NCBI GenBank assembly: GCA_002104935.1
Contig: MCGT01000014.1
Location: 62,001 to 126,000, forward strand
From: Hesseltinella vesiculosa
Lineage: Eukaryota > Mucoromycota > Mucoromycetes > Mucorales > Cunninghamellaceae
Length of the DNA stretch: 64,000 nt
Direction: 5' to 3'
Under the pieces are notes generated by a model. It was not told the origin of the DNA. It saw nothing but the letters and a program-made list of their open reading frames with translations, and did not search any database. The position numbers and the translations under genes were made by a program. This document shows, piece by piece, positions 24,322-36,645 of this stretch. How positions within the stretch are numbered: position 1 is the stretch's first letter; each line of letters begins with the position of its first letter.

Positions 24322-25698
24322 TTATTTTCGAATCAAATCAACCAAGGTCACCTATTCGAAGAGATGTCAGAAATGAATGGGTGGGGTTGGTAGGAGATCA
24401 ACGCTTACTGTATAAATCAGGGTAGAATTCTTTGGGATGTCAGGAAGGTTGCGGCCGCCATAGCCAAGGGAGGGAGGAATTTTGATTTCACGATGGCCGC
24501 TTTTCTTCATGCCCGTGATGCCTAGGTCCAACCCCTTGACAACCTTGCCTGCACCAACCTTGAATGAAAAGGGTGCACCACGAAAATGTCGATCCACCAC
24601 CTTGCCACCAGCTAATTTGAGGGTATACCAAATATGGCACTACCAATGAAATGAGACACTCATCCTTTCTCCATCCATCGCTTACAATGTCGCCGGGTCG
24701 GGCAGCAAAGCCTTTGCCGATCTGTTTATCCTGAACTTCCAAGCCGTTGGGTAAAATGATTCGTCCTTTGGTACGCTGGGCCAGGTCGGTGGTACGGGAG
24801 GACGAGGAGGGCGAAGCGGTGGAAGTCGGTGCAGGTGACGGTGAGGTCTTTTGCTTCTTGACCGGCGTGGCACGCGGTGGTTCGACAGCAGGCGACGTGG
24901 TGATGCTTATGGAGGAATCCGAGATCAACTCGTCCAATTCTTCGTCACCACTGGCATTATCGTCCAAAGGACGTTTTCGAGGTATGTTCATGCTAGGCTG
25001 AGAATCATTGGCGCCTGTCAAGTCACTAGAAAAGAAGGATGTCGGCATGGACTGCTCAGGAACCACATGTCATCTCTATTTAACTGGCGGGTACCTCTTG
25101 TCTATGGACGGCGGGATCTCATATCGATAATATCCTGTGAGGTGGACCGTTCTAGAAAAAAAAAAAAACGCCTATTGAAGTAAGCTGCGGACGCCTTTTT
25201 TTAATGCAACGCACGTGTCGCCTGATGTCCAAAGCTCAATGGTTTCCCCTTCAGCAAATGATATATCGACAACTTGTTGTTCAATCTAAAAAAAAGCGAG
25301 GACTTGCCTCTTGCTTAGTTACAATGTCGATACACAAGATCCTGATGATTGATATACGTATTTTTTTTTTTACCTTTCCTGGGATCAGGTTGCAGGCGAC
25401 AAAAGGCTGGTCGTCCACTCGGGCCCAAATCGTCGATCGTTTGGTGGATTGAACATGTTCATCTAGTACAACCTAGTGGCCATTAACAATTAAAGTATTG
25501 ATGCCAAGGTGAAAAAAATAACAGAAACTGAGCTTACCATGGCAACACGAAAAGGCACAGCAACGCAATGGCGATAGGTGAAGCCAGGCTTTAGTTGGAC
25601 CCCTAGTGCAGAATGCGATTAATGTCGGCAGTCATGGTTGCAAGTCTATGGTTAAAGTTGATACACTTACCCCAGAAAGCTTGGAGAGGAGGTGTCAT
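24322..25698 (-). CDS. nuclear FKBP-type prolyl isomerase with nucleoplasmin-like N terminus (Fpr3/Fpr4 type)
   Basis: Eight exons: 25698..25671, 25602..25538, 25472..25374, 25285..25215, 25151..25095, 25025..24686, 24639..24409, 24351..24322, giving 306 aa. Residues 1-100 form a nucleoplasmin-like domain beginning MTPPLQAFWGVQLKPG. A short acidic stretch (ASGDEELDELISDSS) and a Lys/Pro/Ser linker with PVKKQK follow. The FKBP domain fills about 200-306: GLEVQDKQIGKGFAARPGD, KVVDRHFRGAPFSFKVGAG, VVKGLDLGI, LGYGGRNLPDIPKNSTLIY. Fpr3/4 proteins are nucleolar histone chaperones that isomerise histone prolines. The acidic tract is shorter than in yeast. It is divergent to Bre1, with only 230 bp between start codons. 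Confidence 0.92.
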
Positions 25699-25928
25699 AC
25701 AAACGAAAATAAACGATCGATCTAAGAGAAAGAAAATTTGGCTGCTGCAAAGAAAAAAAAAAAAAGAGGCGGTCACAAAAAAACTATTTTCTTTCTTCTT
25801 TATTTTTTGTGATCTCTTTTATTTTCCTCGTCCAACACATCCCTCCCTACTTCCCATTTCTTCGACAGCACTGAACCTTGCATCCTCTCTTTCATCATCC
25901 TTTCCTTACTTTATAATATTCTGTTTAA
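25699..25928. promoter_or_regulatory. shared divergent promoter region, FKBP and Bre1
   Basis: 230 bp lie between the two divergent ATGs. The interval is T/C-rich on the Bre1 side (many CTTT/CCTC words) with an A13 tract near 25760. No clear TATA box was seen. Co-regulation of the two chromatin genes is an inference from spacing only. Confidence 0.5.
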
Positions 25929-28900
25929 ATGGCCTCTTCGGACCATAAGCGTCGATGGCCAGAGTCCAATCCTGGTGTCCCGTCTCGACCTTTGAAGAAA
26001 CGTTTCACTAGCACCAATGTGATGCCTCCTACCACTCCCTCTGAACCTCCCCAGCAACAACCCCAAATAGATAATGTAATATACTTGGCTCTTTTCCTTC
26101 ATGGCTTTTTTTTTTGTTGACATGATCCAATTCTCACGTTTTTTTTCTTTTTTTACGCCGTGTAGATTGCTGTAAAACCACTGTCTAAAGAAGATTGGCT
26201 GCAAAAGCTGAAGGGCGCAAAGGTAAGAGGAAAGAAGAACAGAAATGCCGTGATGCATGAAAGGACATAATAGCTGCAAAGATGTCACTCTTATCATTGT
26301 CATTTCCACAGATGCAATGCCAAGATTTAACCGCCAAAGATACCACCGTGGACGCCGATACTCGACAACTGGAGGCTATGTATGGCTTGTTACGAGTACA
26401 ATGGAACTTAGTTCAGCGTGATTTGTACATGATTGCGAAATCAAATGTCATGTCGAATGTCCCATCGTTAGGTAAAAGTAGAAATCAGAATGCACAGGCT
26501 TTGGGCTGAACATATTTTAATGACTAGACGACTTGCCCAGCCACACACCCTTCACCGAACGAGGTACCCTAGAGAAGTCCCACGATATAGCAAAGGAATT
26601 GCAAACGTTGATTCTGAACCAACTGAAAGCATGGCTACATGAGGCCACTGAATTGGAACAAGCATCAAAGAGCGCAGGTAATATAGCGCAGAGCAAAAGG
26701 GGGAATGCGGCGTGATCATAGGTGATTGCGGGCTGATTGTTCCTTTCCCTTGCAGACACGAATCAGCAGCAATTATGTAATTGGCTGGACAAGGAAATCA
26801 AGGATTTACGAGGGCTGCGTGAGAATGGCCGCCAATTTTTACTCGAACTAGAAGAGCGTCAACGTCAACTAGCGCAGCAATCCGACCATATGGAATCCCA
26901 GATTGCAGCCAAAGCCCAGGAACTGGAACAGAACCAGGATACCATCGACACCTGTGTAGCCTCTTTGAAGCAAGCCCAACGTCGCTACGACCGATCTCGA
27001 AGCAAGGTCTTGGCTACCGTCGCCAGCGGTGGCATCGACGACCTGACCGAGGATGACTTGGATGTGGTTTACACCGGCCCTGTCGCTCCTGTACGCCGCT
27101 CAGCCACACCCGACGACGCACCTTCCTCATCTGACGCCAACGATGATACCAACCAACCTCCTTCCGACCCAGCCAACACCATTGACCTTGCCCAGCTGGC
27201 ACGCAAACAGCAATTGGACGAGTACAAGCTACTGATCCAAGCTCGTGACAAGACAATTCTCGACATGAAGCAGGACCGCGAACGACTCTTGAATGATATG
27301 GATCGCTTTCACCAGCAACTGGATCAGCTACCCGACGAACGCATCACCTCTACCGAGTATTACAAAAACCTCCAGTCCTCCGTCGATTATTACCGCCATC
27401 GTGGTGACCAGTTGGAGCAAGCCCGGAACGCCCTCGACCGCTCTCTCGACGACCTAGCTCGGACACGCCAACGCTGGGATGATGAAGTCCACAGTGAAAA
27501 GACGAGCGAAGATGCCGCCATGGATATCGAACGCAAACGCTTAGAAAGCGACCTTGTCCGCATTCGTAGCCAGCGTGATGCCTTCCAAACTCAATACAAG
27601 GACATGCAAGCTAAGGAAGCAAAAATCAGAGATGTCCAAGCGCAAATCATCGAAGCCGCTCAAAACCAAAAGGTAACAAAAAAAAAAAAAAGGAAGGGGT
27701 GTGCGGGCTCGCTCATGTTCATTTACTAAAATCTGTCTCTAGGAATACATCGCAACGTTGGAATCAAGATTGCAACAACTTAAAATGGATACATCCGTGG
27801 CTGGTCCATTGGAAGACAATCTCAAGGCCTACCAAAATCTCCAACTCAGCATATGGTAAGATACAGCGAAGGTTTAGAAACAGCATTGCTAAGTCGCTTC
27901 CCCCTTTTTTTTTCCTTTAGCCACAACCAAAACGTACTGGAGCGATTGAAGGGCATGGAAGAGCAATGTGATCCTATCGAATCGCAAAGCCGAATCAGTC
28001 AGCTGAAAACACAAGTAAATCAATTGCAACAAGCCCTCGATGCCTGGCCCGCCAAAGACTCACCCACATACCAAGTCATGGTTGATCTGGCGGATGCTGC
28101 TTCGGAAATGAAAAAGTCCAGCCTTCTGGTCGACATGTACGAAAAGGTAAAAATTACGCCCTCTGCTTTTCATGTCTTTTTTTTTTTTTTCGATGCTTAC
28201 TTTTTAATACTAGACCGAGTCACAGCTGCTGGACCAAATGGACCGAGTAGGGGCAATTTATGGCCGATTGGAAGAACAAGGCGCTCGCAAGATTTTCAGT
28301 GAGCCTTTTAAACCAGATCTCAAGGGCAAGCTGCAAGCGGAGGTAATAGCCCATTGCAGGAGACATCAATCCAAACCGTTTACTAACGCACCCTTCTCTC
28401 TTTAGAAATCTAAATTTGCGCAGACATTCCCCTCCCTTGTGGCAGCAAAAGAAAAACAGCAGAACAATGTATCTACCCTACGCATGACGTGCGAAAAGCA
28501 AATGAAACTGGTGGTTCAGCTTCAAGAACGCGAAAAGTCCCTGCGCATCCAGCTGGTAATTTAGCCACGAAGGAGGAAAAAACGAGCATCGAAGTGTGCC
28601 TGACGATTTTTATTTCTAGGCGGATAAGGAATTCGCAGCTCTGAGGAAGTCCCAGGCTTTGGAAGAAGATAAAAACACAGTAGACGACTTGACTCAGCAA
28701 GTGGATGAAGCCAAGCTGACACTGGAGCAACTGGAAGAGCATCTCACCGAGGTTTGTTCTGCATGACCAAAAAAAATAGAGGGAGACGCGTGTCTAATGC
28801 CATTGTTTTCTTTTATGTACTGCGCATATTCTCAGGTGCAGAAACTGGTCAAGGACAAGACGCGTGCAATGGAAGAAGAAAAGAAGCTAGCGAGCCAAGT

Positions 28901-29462
28901 TCAAGATGAACATGAAAAATTGAAGCGACGCTGGGAATTGACCTCGCACGGTGATAATCCTCAAGAACAGCAGCTGGTGGAAGAGTGTGAAGAGCTTCGT
29001 GTAAGTCTTTCCCCCCAAAAAAAGTACTCTCGTCCTTTACCCTTCCATCCTTCCATACCTTATCATTTGTCCTGTCCTTTTTGTCCTTGCTTTCCTACCT
29101 CTCGGTCCTTCGCATACCTCTTTAACATTTTGACTATTTTCTCTCCTCTTTTCCTTGCCCCTGCGTTTCCGTCCTTTAATCTTCAGTCACCCTCCCCACC
29201 CTCTCTTTCATCATGCATAGCAATCACCAAAGTTGGGTCACATTGAATTCTTTTTGATCTCTCTTTTTTTTTTTTTTTTTGCCGATAGTCTCTCCTCAAA
29301 TGCAGCACCTGTAAAACAAGGTTCCGCAGCCATCTGATCACTCGGTGTATGCACACCTTTTGCAAGCGATGCATTGATGATCGTATAGAAACCCGACAAC
29401 GCCGATGTCCTACTTGTGGTGAAGCCTTTGGTTCCACCGACGTACGACAATTTTTCCTTTAA
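25929..29462 (+). CDS. bre1: Bre1-type E3 ubiquitin ligase for histone H2B
   Basis: Twelve exons: 25929-26075, 26166-26222, 26312-26471, 26528-26677, 26756-27672, 27743-27855, 27921-28146, 28214-28342, 28406-28555, 28620-28751, 28836-29000, 29289-29462, giving 839 aa. The body is almost entirely coiled coil (residues 170-780, for example LRENGRQFLLELEERQRQLA) with an acidic/Pro loop around 290. The C-terminal C3HC4 RING (about 787-826) reads LKCSTCKTRFRSHLITRCMH, TFCKRCID and RCPTCG. Bre1 works with the E2 Rad6 to monoubiquitinate histone H2B, which promotes H3K4 and H3K79 methylation. Exon 5 (917 nt) is unusually long for this locus, and the last intron (288 nt) is the longest in the gene. 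Confidence 0.95.
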
Positions 29463-30212
29463 ACCAAGGACATCTCCTTCCTTTGGACACTTTCATTCCC
29501 CAATGCACCACTTTTTTTTTGTCATCACATATTCGCCAGTTCACTTTATCTCCTTGTGTCTCTTGTTTTACTCCTTTTTCGATATTTGCATTCTCTTCTT
29601 TGACTTGTACAGTTTTCCCTTTTTTAACCCACTCTATTTTACCCAATGCCTTTTTTTCTAGAAAAGAAACACCTCTCCTCTCATTTGCCATTCCCCCTTT
29701 ATCTTTTTCTGTATCATAGTCTATCATCATTTCCTTTTCTCTTTTACTAAAACTTACCGTGTATCCCCCAGCTTGACCGTTTATTAATAAAACAGCCTCT
29801 ATAATCATGACCCCAAGTTATGTGATCCTCCATATTTCAAAAGAGTTATTACACCTTTTTCGAGTCTGTGCTGAGGAAAAGGAGAATCCAAGGAGGTTTA
29901 TGCTCGAGGTATATTATTATTATTTTTTTTCTGTCATTTTCATTTAGCCTTTCTTTTTCCCTCGGTCGAGAGCCTTGGTTCCTTTGCTTTCGACCTTTGG
30001 GCCCCCATTGCTGTCAAAACGAAAGGAGTCAAAAAAAAAGGAGAGTGATCGCCACATGCTTTTTATTTTACCTTTCTTTGGTCTTGGCTCTGCAGTTGTC
30101 AGTCCCAATCCGTCTCCTATTATTTTTATAACCCATTTTGGAGACGACTTCCTCCATTTTCATTTCGTGATTGCTTATCATTAGCTAACAAGGCAAAATT
30201 CACTGTAAAAGG
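29463..30212. other. intergenic, Bre1 3' side
   Basis: Strongly T/C-rich plus strand. No gene recognised. It ends at the TATA box of the secreted-protein gene. Confidence 0.5.
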
Positions 30213-30220
30213 TATAAAAG
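30213..30220 (+). promoter_or_regulatory. TATA box of small secreted-protein gene
   Basis: TATAAAAG lies 78 bp before the ATG at 30291, followed by a leader with CAACAAAAAACAACGACAAC, an A/C-rich 5' UTR typical of highly expressed fungal genes. Confidence 0.7.
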
Positions 30221-30290
30221 CAACCATGAATTTTTTTCTCTCGTTTTCAACAAAAAACAACGACAACAACAGCTGCAAAATAAAAACAAA

Positions 30291-30791
30291 ATGCACTTCC
30301 AATCAATTCTCTCCGTTATTTCCATGGCATTGATGTCCTCGGCTATGGCCATGCCTCTCGATGACTTGGTGGCCAAGACCAGAGTGGTGCGTCGTGAAGT
30401 TCCTCCTACTGCATCTGCTGCATCTGCTGCAAAACTCCAAGCTTCTCAAAAAGCTGCAGGCCCAAACAAGCCCACCGCCTCCATGGCATCTCTTGACTTG
30501 AACGGCTACGCGGACGACGACGCGCGCGCCTCTCTCTATGGCGCCGGGGCTTATGGCTTGGGAGTAAATGGTATGGTCGGTGGCAATGTCTACGCGGGCT
30601 ACCCCTATGGCTCTTTGTACGATGATGAAGGTAGTGATGTAAGCATGACTGACCTCATTGCACTGGGCATGTATAACCCCTACAACCGTTACCCCGGCCA
30701 AGGTCGCGTACCCGATTACTACGAAGGTTATGGTTACCGTCGCAATGGTGGCTGGCCAAATGCCGCTGGACACGTTTATGCTGGCCTTTAA
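30291..30791 (+). CDS. small secreted Gly/Tyr-rich protein
   Basis: Single-exon 166-aa protein. Residues 1-20 are a signal peptide (MHFQSILSVISMALMSSAMA). RVVRRE near 35 may be a Kex2-type processing site. The mature part has an Ala/Ser segment (TASAASAAKLQASQKAA), then a Gly/Tyr-rich tail (GAGAYGLGVNGMVGG, YAGYPYGSLYD, RYPGQGRVPDYYEGYGYRR). There are no cysteines. A strong TATA box and AATAAA at 30904 frame it. I do not recognise the family; the composition suggests a wall-associated or structural secreted protein. Confidence 0.85.
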   Translation: MHFQSILSVISMALMSSAMAMPLDDLVAKTRVVRREVPPTASAASAAKLQASQKAAGPNKPTASMASLDLNGYADDDARASLYGAGAYGLGVNGMVGGNVYAGYPYGSLYDDEGSDVSMTDLIALGMYNPYNRYPGQGRVPDYYEGYGYRRNGGWPNAAGHVYAGL

Positions 30792-31292
30792 AAACCCCCA
30801 CCACTGCGCCAAGGTGCCCATCCAGCTACTACATTTTTTTTCTACCTCCGAAAGCTTACTTTTTACCTACCCCTTATCTGTTCGACTATGCACATTTCAC
30901 TTTAATAAACCTTAATTCTACATTGTGCCTCCTTTATCAAATTCTACATGGCCCTTGTGGGGATGGGTTCAATTTTGGCAGTCAGCTCCAACCTTGGTCC
31001 GCAAAGCTGCTTCATTCTGTGGTGATTGGCTGGCGTGAGCGGAAGATGTTTCAAGTTGTGCATGATGATCTTGCAGGCTAGTAGCCATGATGATTTCATA
31101 CAGGGTGAGATGTCGATGACGTTTAATGTAAATCGAGGGAGATCGAATCTTGGTATTTTTCTGTTTTTGAGCGCCAACCTAATACCTATGTTCTTTGCCA
31201 CACGTTTGTCCAGTGTCGCGCTCTTGAAAGCCTCAGTGTCCACAAGCCAGTTCCAAATTTGGAAGGCAGCCCTTTTTCCCTGTAAAAAAAAA
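30792..31292. other. intergenic after secreted-protein gene
   Basis: Contains AATAAA at 30904-30909 for the upstream gene. No further gene found; it leads into a partial copy of the dispersed repeat. Confidence 0.5.
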
Positions 31293-31425
31293 TGGCGTCA
31301 AAACGAGCCTGATCAAGAGTTGGCTGGGCAACCTAGACCAATCGACCTGATTTATTCAGCGCCCTCATCATCCATGCATTTGCACACCTATGCCAATTTC
31401 AGGTCGATATGATTACTATTTGATT
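31293..31425 (+). repeat. dispersed repeat family, partial copy D (plus)
   Basis: Matches the middle of the family: CAAAACGAGCCTGATCAAGA, GTTGGCTGGGCAACCT, CCAATCGACCTGATTT, TTCAGCGCCCTCATCATCCA. The TCCCC-rich 5' block is missing, so it is truncated. Confidence 0.7.
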
Positions 31426-31810
31426 ACTCAATGGTGTCGTGTAGCATTGTTTTTTTTTTTTTGAAAAAATTGGGCTGGGTTGCCAAAGTCATTCTCTACA
31501 CAGCACCCTTCGATTCTTGGCTCAGCGAGTACATCCCTGATTTGTAAATTTACCTAAAACTCCAACCTTCTCCAAAACAATCGAAATGTCCAATGGCAAA
31601 CTTTCATTTTTGAAATGACATGCTACACAGCACTTTTGACTAAGGAGATCGGTCTGAAATTACATCTGAGGGCTCAAATGAATAAATAAAGACGTTGCAG
31701 AAAAAATCAGAGCATTAAAAAAAGGAGGATGCAAGTTAGAGAGGATGGAAATGTTGTTGGATAATAAGGAGGGATCGGCTGAAAAGGGACCCGATTCTTT
31801 ATTGACAGAT

Positions 31811-32736
31811 TTAAGCTTCCCAGGAGGAGGTGGCGGGGGCGGCAGCGGCAGCATCATCGGCCCAGTCAGAGGTGGTGGTTTCAGGGTTCCACTCGGTGGA
31901 GGCCAAGGGGGCGGCGGGAGCATCTTCGACCCATTCAGCACCTTCTTCTTCAAGAGCGGCGGCTTCTTGGTCCTTTTCGATTTCTTCGGGATCGCGGTAG
32001 AAGAACATGTCGACCATGACTTCCCAGGCGGATTGGTAGTCCAAAGAGCCACGGAGACGGAGGACAGCACGGGCCAAGAGCCAGTAGATCAAACCGATGG
32101 CGTGCTTACCCTTGTTGTTGGTGGGGATGACAACATCGACGTATTGGAGAAGGGCGTCGGTGTCGGCCAAGGAGATGACGGGGATGTTGACATAGGAAGC
32201 TTCCTTGATGGCTTGGAAGTCGGTGCGGGGATCGGTGGTGATGATCAAACGGGGTTCACGGAAAGAACGGGTGATGTAGTTAGTGAAGGTACCGGGGGTG
32301 AAACGACCAACGATAGCTTCGGCACCAATGTACTTGGCGAACTTCAAGGCAGCACGGTGACCGTAGGGACGGGCAGAGATCACAACAATGTCCTTGGGGT
32401 TTTCAATAGCAGTGATGACACGGGCAGCCAAGATGAGCTTTTCCCAGGTCTTGCCAAGGTTGATCAAGTTGACACCTACAGCCCAGAGAAAAAAAGTTAG
32501 AAAACGCTTTCTTGCAGCCTGATTTGCCTTACCATCGGCACGACGCTTGTAGACATAAGGGGTCATGTGAACGTTAACGTTCTTGGCGCCAATGTGGCAT
32601 TGAGCACTCAACAACAATTGGATGTCTTCTTCGGTAGGGTTAAGGACTAAATAAAAAAAAAAGGTGAGTCAATGCAACGGTGGCGTGGTAAAGTGATCCT
32701 TTTTTCAAATGACATACTGGAAGGAACACGAGACAT
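31811..32736 (-). CDS. rps0: 40S ribosomal protein S0 / uS2 (RPSA family)
   Basis: Three coding exons: 32736..32718, 32646..32533, 32475..31811, giving 265 aa. The uS2 core is unmistakable: [57 protein letters not shown] and [20 protein letters not shown]. The C-terminal tail is acidic with repeated SWEA/DWADD-type motifs, as in eukaryotic RPSA. It is a component of the small-subunit head/platform near the mRNA exit. A 5' UTR intron (32832..32745, GTAAGT..TAG) ends 8 nt before the ATG. Codon use is strongly biased toward C-ending codons, fitting high expression. Confidence 0.97.
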
Positions 32737-32744
32737 GTTGATAT

Positions 32745-32832
32745 CTAGAGAATAAATCGATAAGATGATCGTCAGTTCATAGATGCATGTGTTGGTGTGG
32801 ATGGATGGATGGATGATGTTGCCGTCACTTAC
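32745..32832 (-). other. probable 5' UTR intron of rps0
   Basis: On the minus strand CACC is followed by GTAAGTGACGG; the sequence ends TTATTCTCTAG, 8 nt before ATG 32736. The sites are consensus; splicing is inferred. Confidence 0.6.
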
Positions 32833-33117
32833 GGTGATAGAATCAAAGAGGAAGAAGAAAAGACAAAAAAAGCAGGGCGGCTCGAAAGTTTTGTGCGGCT
32901 GGAAAAAAAAAAAGGCGCTTGGCCAATCAAAAAGAGCTTTCCTATGCCATAGTGGAGATGACTTTCTCAAAAGCAATCCGCTCCACTTGTGGCATCCATG
33001 CATTGCTGCTTCAATGAACAGGCGTTCAAAAAGACATCCACAAGCTGGAAGAAGAAGCAGAGCCATTCATTCTGACTTTTGCCCACTGCTGGCCATCCCC
33101 TAATGTTTACTGCGCGG

Positions 33118-33400
33118 AGACTGAATATGTCCATCCAGTTTGTTTTCTCGAAATCGAAAAAAAAAGTAAATGTTGCCATGTCACGTTAGAGTAATCAGAT
33201 CGCCCTGAAATTTTTAAAGGGAACGAAAATGCATGAATGATGATGGTGCTGAAAGACTCAGGTCGATTGGTGAAGGTTGCCCAGCCAACTTTCGATCAGT
33301 TTCATTATGACACCTTCGATTCACCAGCTTAAAAAAATGAATAAACCGCCATTTTCGCCCAGGGGGACCCCCAGGCTATCTGATCAAAAACCACCATGCA
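33118..33400 (-). repeat. dispersed repeat family, copy C (minus)
   Basis: On the minus strand: GATAGCCTGGGGGTCCCCCTG, AAGCTGGTGAATCGAAGGTGT, GTTGGCTGGGCAACCTTCACC, AATCGACCTGAGTC, CACCATCATCATTCATGCA, GGGCGATCTGATTACT, then a T-rich tail. Among the best preserved copies. Confidence 0.82.
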
Positions 33401-35877
33401 AAATTGGACAAAGTCAATCGACCTCAAATTTGGTACACAAGTTCAACATGACAAGAGTTGGCTATGATGTAAATGCCAATTCTCTCAGGCAGCCGGACGA
33501 AGAGCTGGAGGCAAACATACTCTAGATATGAATTCGCACGCATTTTCAATGAGTTCGCCGTTTTTCCTACTGGTTCATCCGACAACAATGTTTATTCACG
33601 GGTCTAATAGTCAAGTGATGGCGAATTACGGAACCATACAAAATGTCCCAGTGTTGATGTCTTCTTTCTATGTGTGGCGGTTTCAAAGTCGCTATCCTCA
33701 GCTTGGCCTGACCATCATGCCGTTCATTTGTAATGGCGCTTTTGATAATAGGACACTCAATTTTTGGCAGCAGCAATGTAGGATATCTTCTCGGACACTA
33801 CCGCATTGCATTCATTTTAAATTTTGGACAGTCAGCTCACATTCAGTTAACAGCCCCTTCAAGAAACGCTACTGACTGACCAGAGGAAAAAAGCATCATC
33901 ATTTCCCGCCCTCTTTTTTTTTATAAATAGATGTATGAGATCAAGTATGGACTTGCAGGAATCATTGTTAATGATTTGATTAATAGCGGATGGGTTGCTG
34001 CCATCTTCCCGCCTTCTCTTTAAGAGCGATGGCACAAGCGAGCTTCCCAGACCGTGCTGATAAAAATACGCTGCGGGGCGTAAAGCTTGTCGCGCCTTTC
34101 CCCCCCCCCCCTCTCTTTATCCTCTTCTTATATTTATGGTTGATTTGCCAGCCATCATCCTGGCTTTCTCTTGATCTTCACTCGCATTAGGGATGTACCG
34201 CAATGACCATCCATTGGCACAAACAAGCACTTGTTTCAGTCATGGCGTTTGGTGCTGATCAGCGTCTCACTTCTCACCCTGGAAGCTTTAACAATAACGA
34301 CACACCATTCGCTGAAACTCACCATTGTACCCCACAACTAACCATTCTATTCCTTACCTTCGTACACAGGTACCAACAAGTTTAGGTTACAGCTTCAGAA
34401 TGATAAAATGAATCTGTTCCTCATTTTTTTTTATGATCAGGGTGGCGTGAATGTGGCGCAATCGTCAGTCTATGTATCATCTCGCGATCTATGTCCGGCT
34501 ACAAGAGAACTGACCATGGACTGCAAGCATCTTGCCATCGTCGCCATGTGACAGAAAACTTTGCATCAAGAATCAAGCATTATGCAGAGTTTCGGCACAA
34601 GCAAGCCACGTTTCATCGACATCATGCCCGACAAAATCCCTTCATTTTCTGCGGACAATCCGAATCAAGCGACACGGCAATTACAGCATTAACTGTCACC
34701 AATGGAAGAGGCCACAATCTCCAGGTTATCCGATCTATAGCCTCGAAGGAATGTTGAACAACGAGTCAGGAAATCCGTGCGCAACATCACCTTGAACTTC
34801 TAAAGTTGCTGCCACTACCCCCCTGTGCCTGGTCCACCACTCCCGCACCGCACAATACGCCTTTCACCACTACAGCTGGTCTCATGACGATCCGAGCTTC
34901 AGTGCATCATACGCTTCTGTATGAAGAGACCACACTTGCTTTCTACGACACCTCCCATGTCTCTTCCAGACTTGACCTTCGAAAAGGCAAGCAGAGAGCC
35001 ATCCCCATGGCCGTCAGCCTCATCAAGACTGATTCCAAAAATGTAGCTGATTGGGCAGATCAAAACAAACAAACAACGCAAAAAGTAACGCGCGTTTTCT
35101 ATCCTTGTACGTGTCATGAAGCAGCAGTTCAATGGATCTTAAGAACCCCAAACGACCATTCATCTCCTTTGGCGCTTCTATGGTTGACAGAGATAAGGTG
35201 CATTTGCGTGGCCACGCCGTAGGAAGAATCAGTCCAGCGCCAGAAAAGTGCCCTCTGCCTTGTATCACACACCAATGAGTTTTGAACTTCTCAGGTAAGT
35301 TGGGAATATAGCAAACAGAGTGGAAAACCGAAGCTGATGCAATTCTCATTCATTTATTTGCCTAGAACTGTCACTCATATGGTGGACAACTGTCCCCCGA
35401 CGAGGAACAGATGATAATATATGTTTCCTCTAGCATTCAGACTGTGTCACCATTTGGGATCGTGATACTTGCGCTGCATCTAATATGAACTGGACTCTCG
35501 AAGGAGCTGTGGAAAATGGTGCATTCCCACTGGCTCTCACTCGCCCACCTGGTGATCGGCTTCCACGTCGAACATGTCGAAAAATAAAAAATGGCACTCT
35601 TCACTGTCGCCCTCCCATTCTCTATTTCCCCCTGTTCCTCCACTTGCTTGCGGCATCTTACCTTTATACCGTCATTGATTAGAATAAGCCTTTCTTGAAC
35701 ACAGGCTGATCTATCTCTCGCATTTTTAGCCTTGCATTACGAATTTTGCTTTGTGTTGTTACGACTTGCTTTTAGCCCTATTTCTCAACCCGACAAAAAT
35801 TTAAGTGTAAAGAAAAAACGAAGATTTTTCTCTTTCCCTTTTTTTTTTCCCTTTTTTTTTTATTCACATTTTCAACC
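33401..35877. other. 2.5 kb without a recognisable gene
   Basis: Several 60-140-codon frames occur (for example 34806-35222 plus), but none has a known domain, paired splice exons or a clear conserved motif. A C10 run sits near 34100. No tRNA was found. It could hold a long non-coding RNA or decayed sequence; the 3' part is the MPC2 promoter (T-rich, 35820-35870). Confidence 0.5.
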
Positions 35878-36468
35878 ATGGCTGCTACGACTGCTTCGCA
35901 ATCTGCTCTGCAAAAGTTCATCAACTCGCCTGCTGGTCCCAAGACCATCCACTTTTGGGCCCCTGCCATGAAATGGGTAAACGGTTGTCATGGCAACAAA
36001 CAACCAGTCGAAGGCTGACAATGATTTATCCCCAACCGTTTTTTTAGGCTCTCGTGATTGCTGGCGTTGGCGATCTTGCTCGACCTGCTGAACGTTTGAG
36101 TTTGGCTCAAAACTGCTGTAAGTGCTGAGAAGGATAATGAAGAGGACGTTGGGGAACATGTACTGCATACAAATGGGAGAAGGCGGGAAGCATGCTAACT
36201 TTCCCCACCTTTTAGCCTTGGTCGCTACAGGTCTTATCTGGACTCGCTACTCCATGGTGATTATCCCCAAGAACTGGCCATTGTTCACTGTGAATTTGTT
36301 TGTGGCTGGCACTGGTTTGATGCAAGTGGGTCGTATTATGAAGTAAGTCTCTAATTTTAAGAGTTCTCACCACGTCACTCACCCCTCCGGATTTTTCACA
36401 GCTACCGCATGTCCGACGAATACAAGCAAAAGCAAGCTGAAGCTGCCGCTGTTGCTCCTTCCTCTTAG
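35878..36468 (+). CDS. mpc2: mitochondrial pyruvate carrier subunit MPC2 type
   Basis: Four exons: 35878-35976, 36048-36117, 36216-36342, 36402-36468, giving 120 aa. Conserved MPC wording: HFWAPAMKWALVIAGVGDLA, RPAERLSLAQN, LIWTRYSMVIIPKNW and FTVNLFVAGTGLMQVGRI. The pattern (WAPxxKW, ARP.E.LS, SMVI.PKNW) fits MPC2-like rather than MPC1. Two to three membrane segments are expected in the mitochondrial inner membrane, where it heterodimerises with MPC1 to import pyruvate. The partner gene is not in this window. Confidence 0.94.
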
Positions 36469-36645
36469 AAACATTAAAAGACTGATATCCTTTTCAACAA
36501 AAAGTAGCCATTGACAAAAGCTGCGAACCGGCACAAAAGGGATGGCGTACCGTCTAGTGAAAAAGTGCGGATATGAAATGAAATTTTTGAAAGGCTTTTT
36601 TTTTCTTTTCTTTTTCTTTATTCCTAAAAAAGCATTTTAAAAAAG

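Noticed and set aside
33277..35222. Several 60-140-codon frames in the gene-poor region
   Set aside because: None shows a domain, signal peptide or consistent splice partners.
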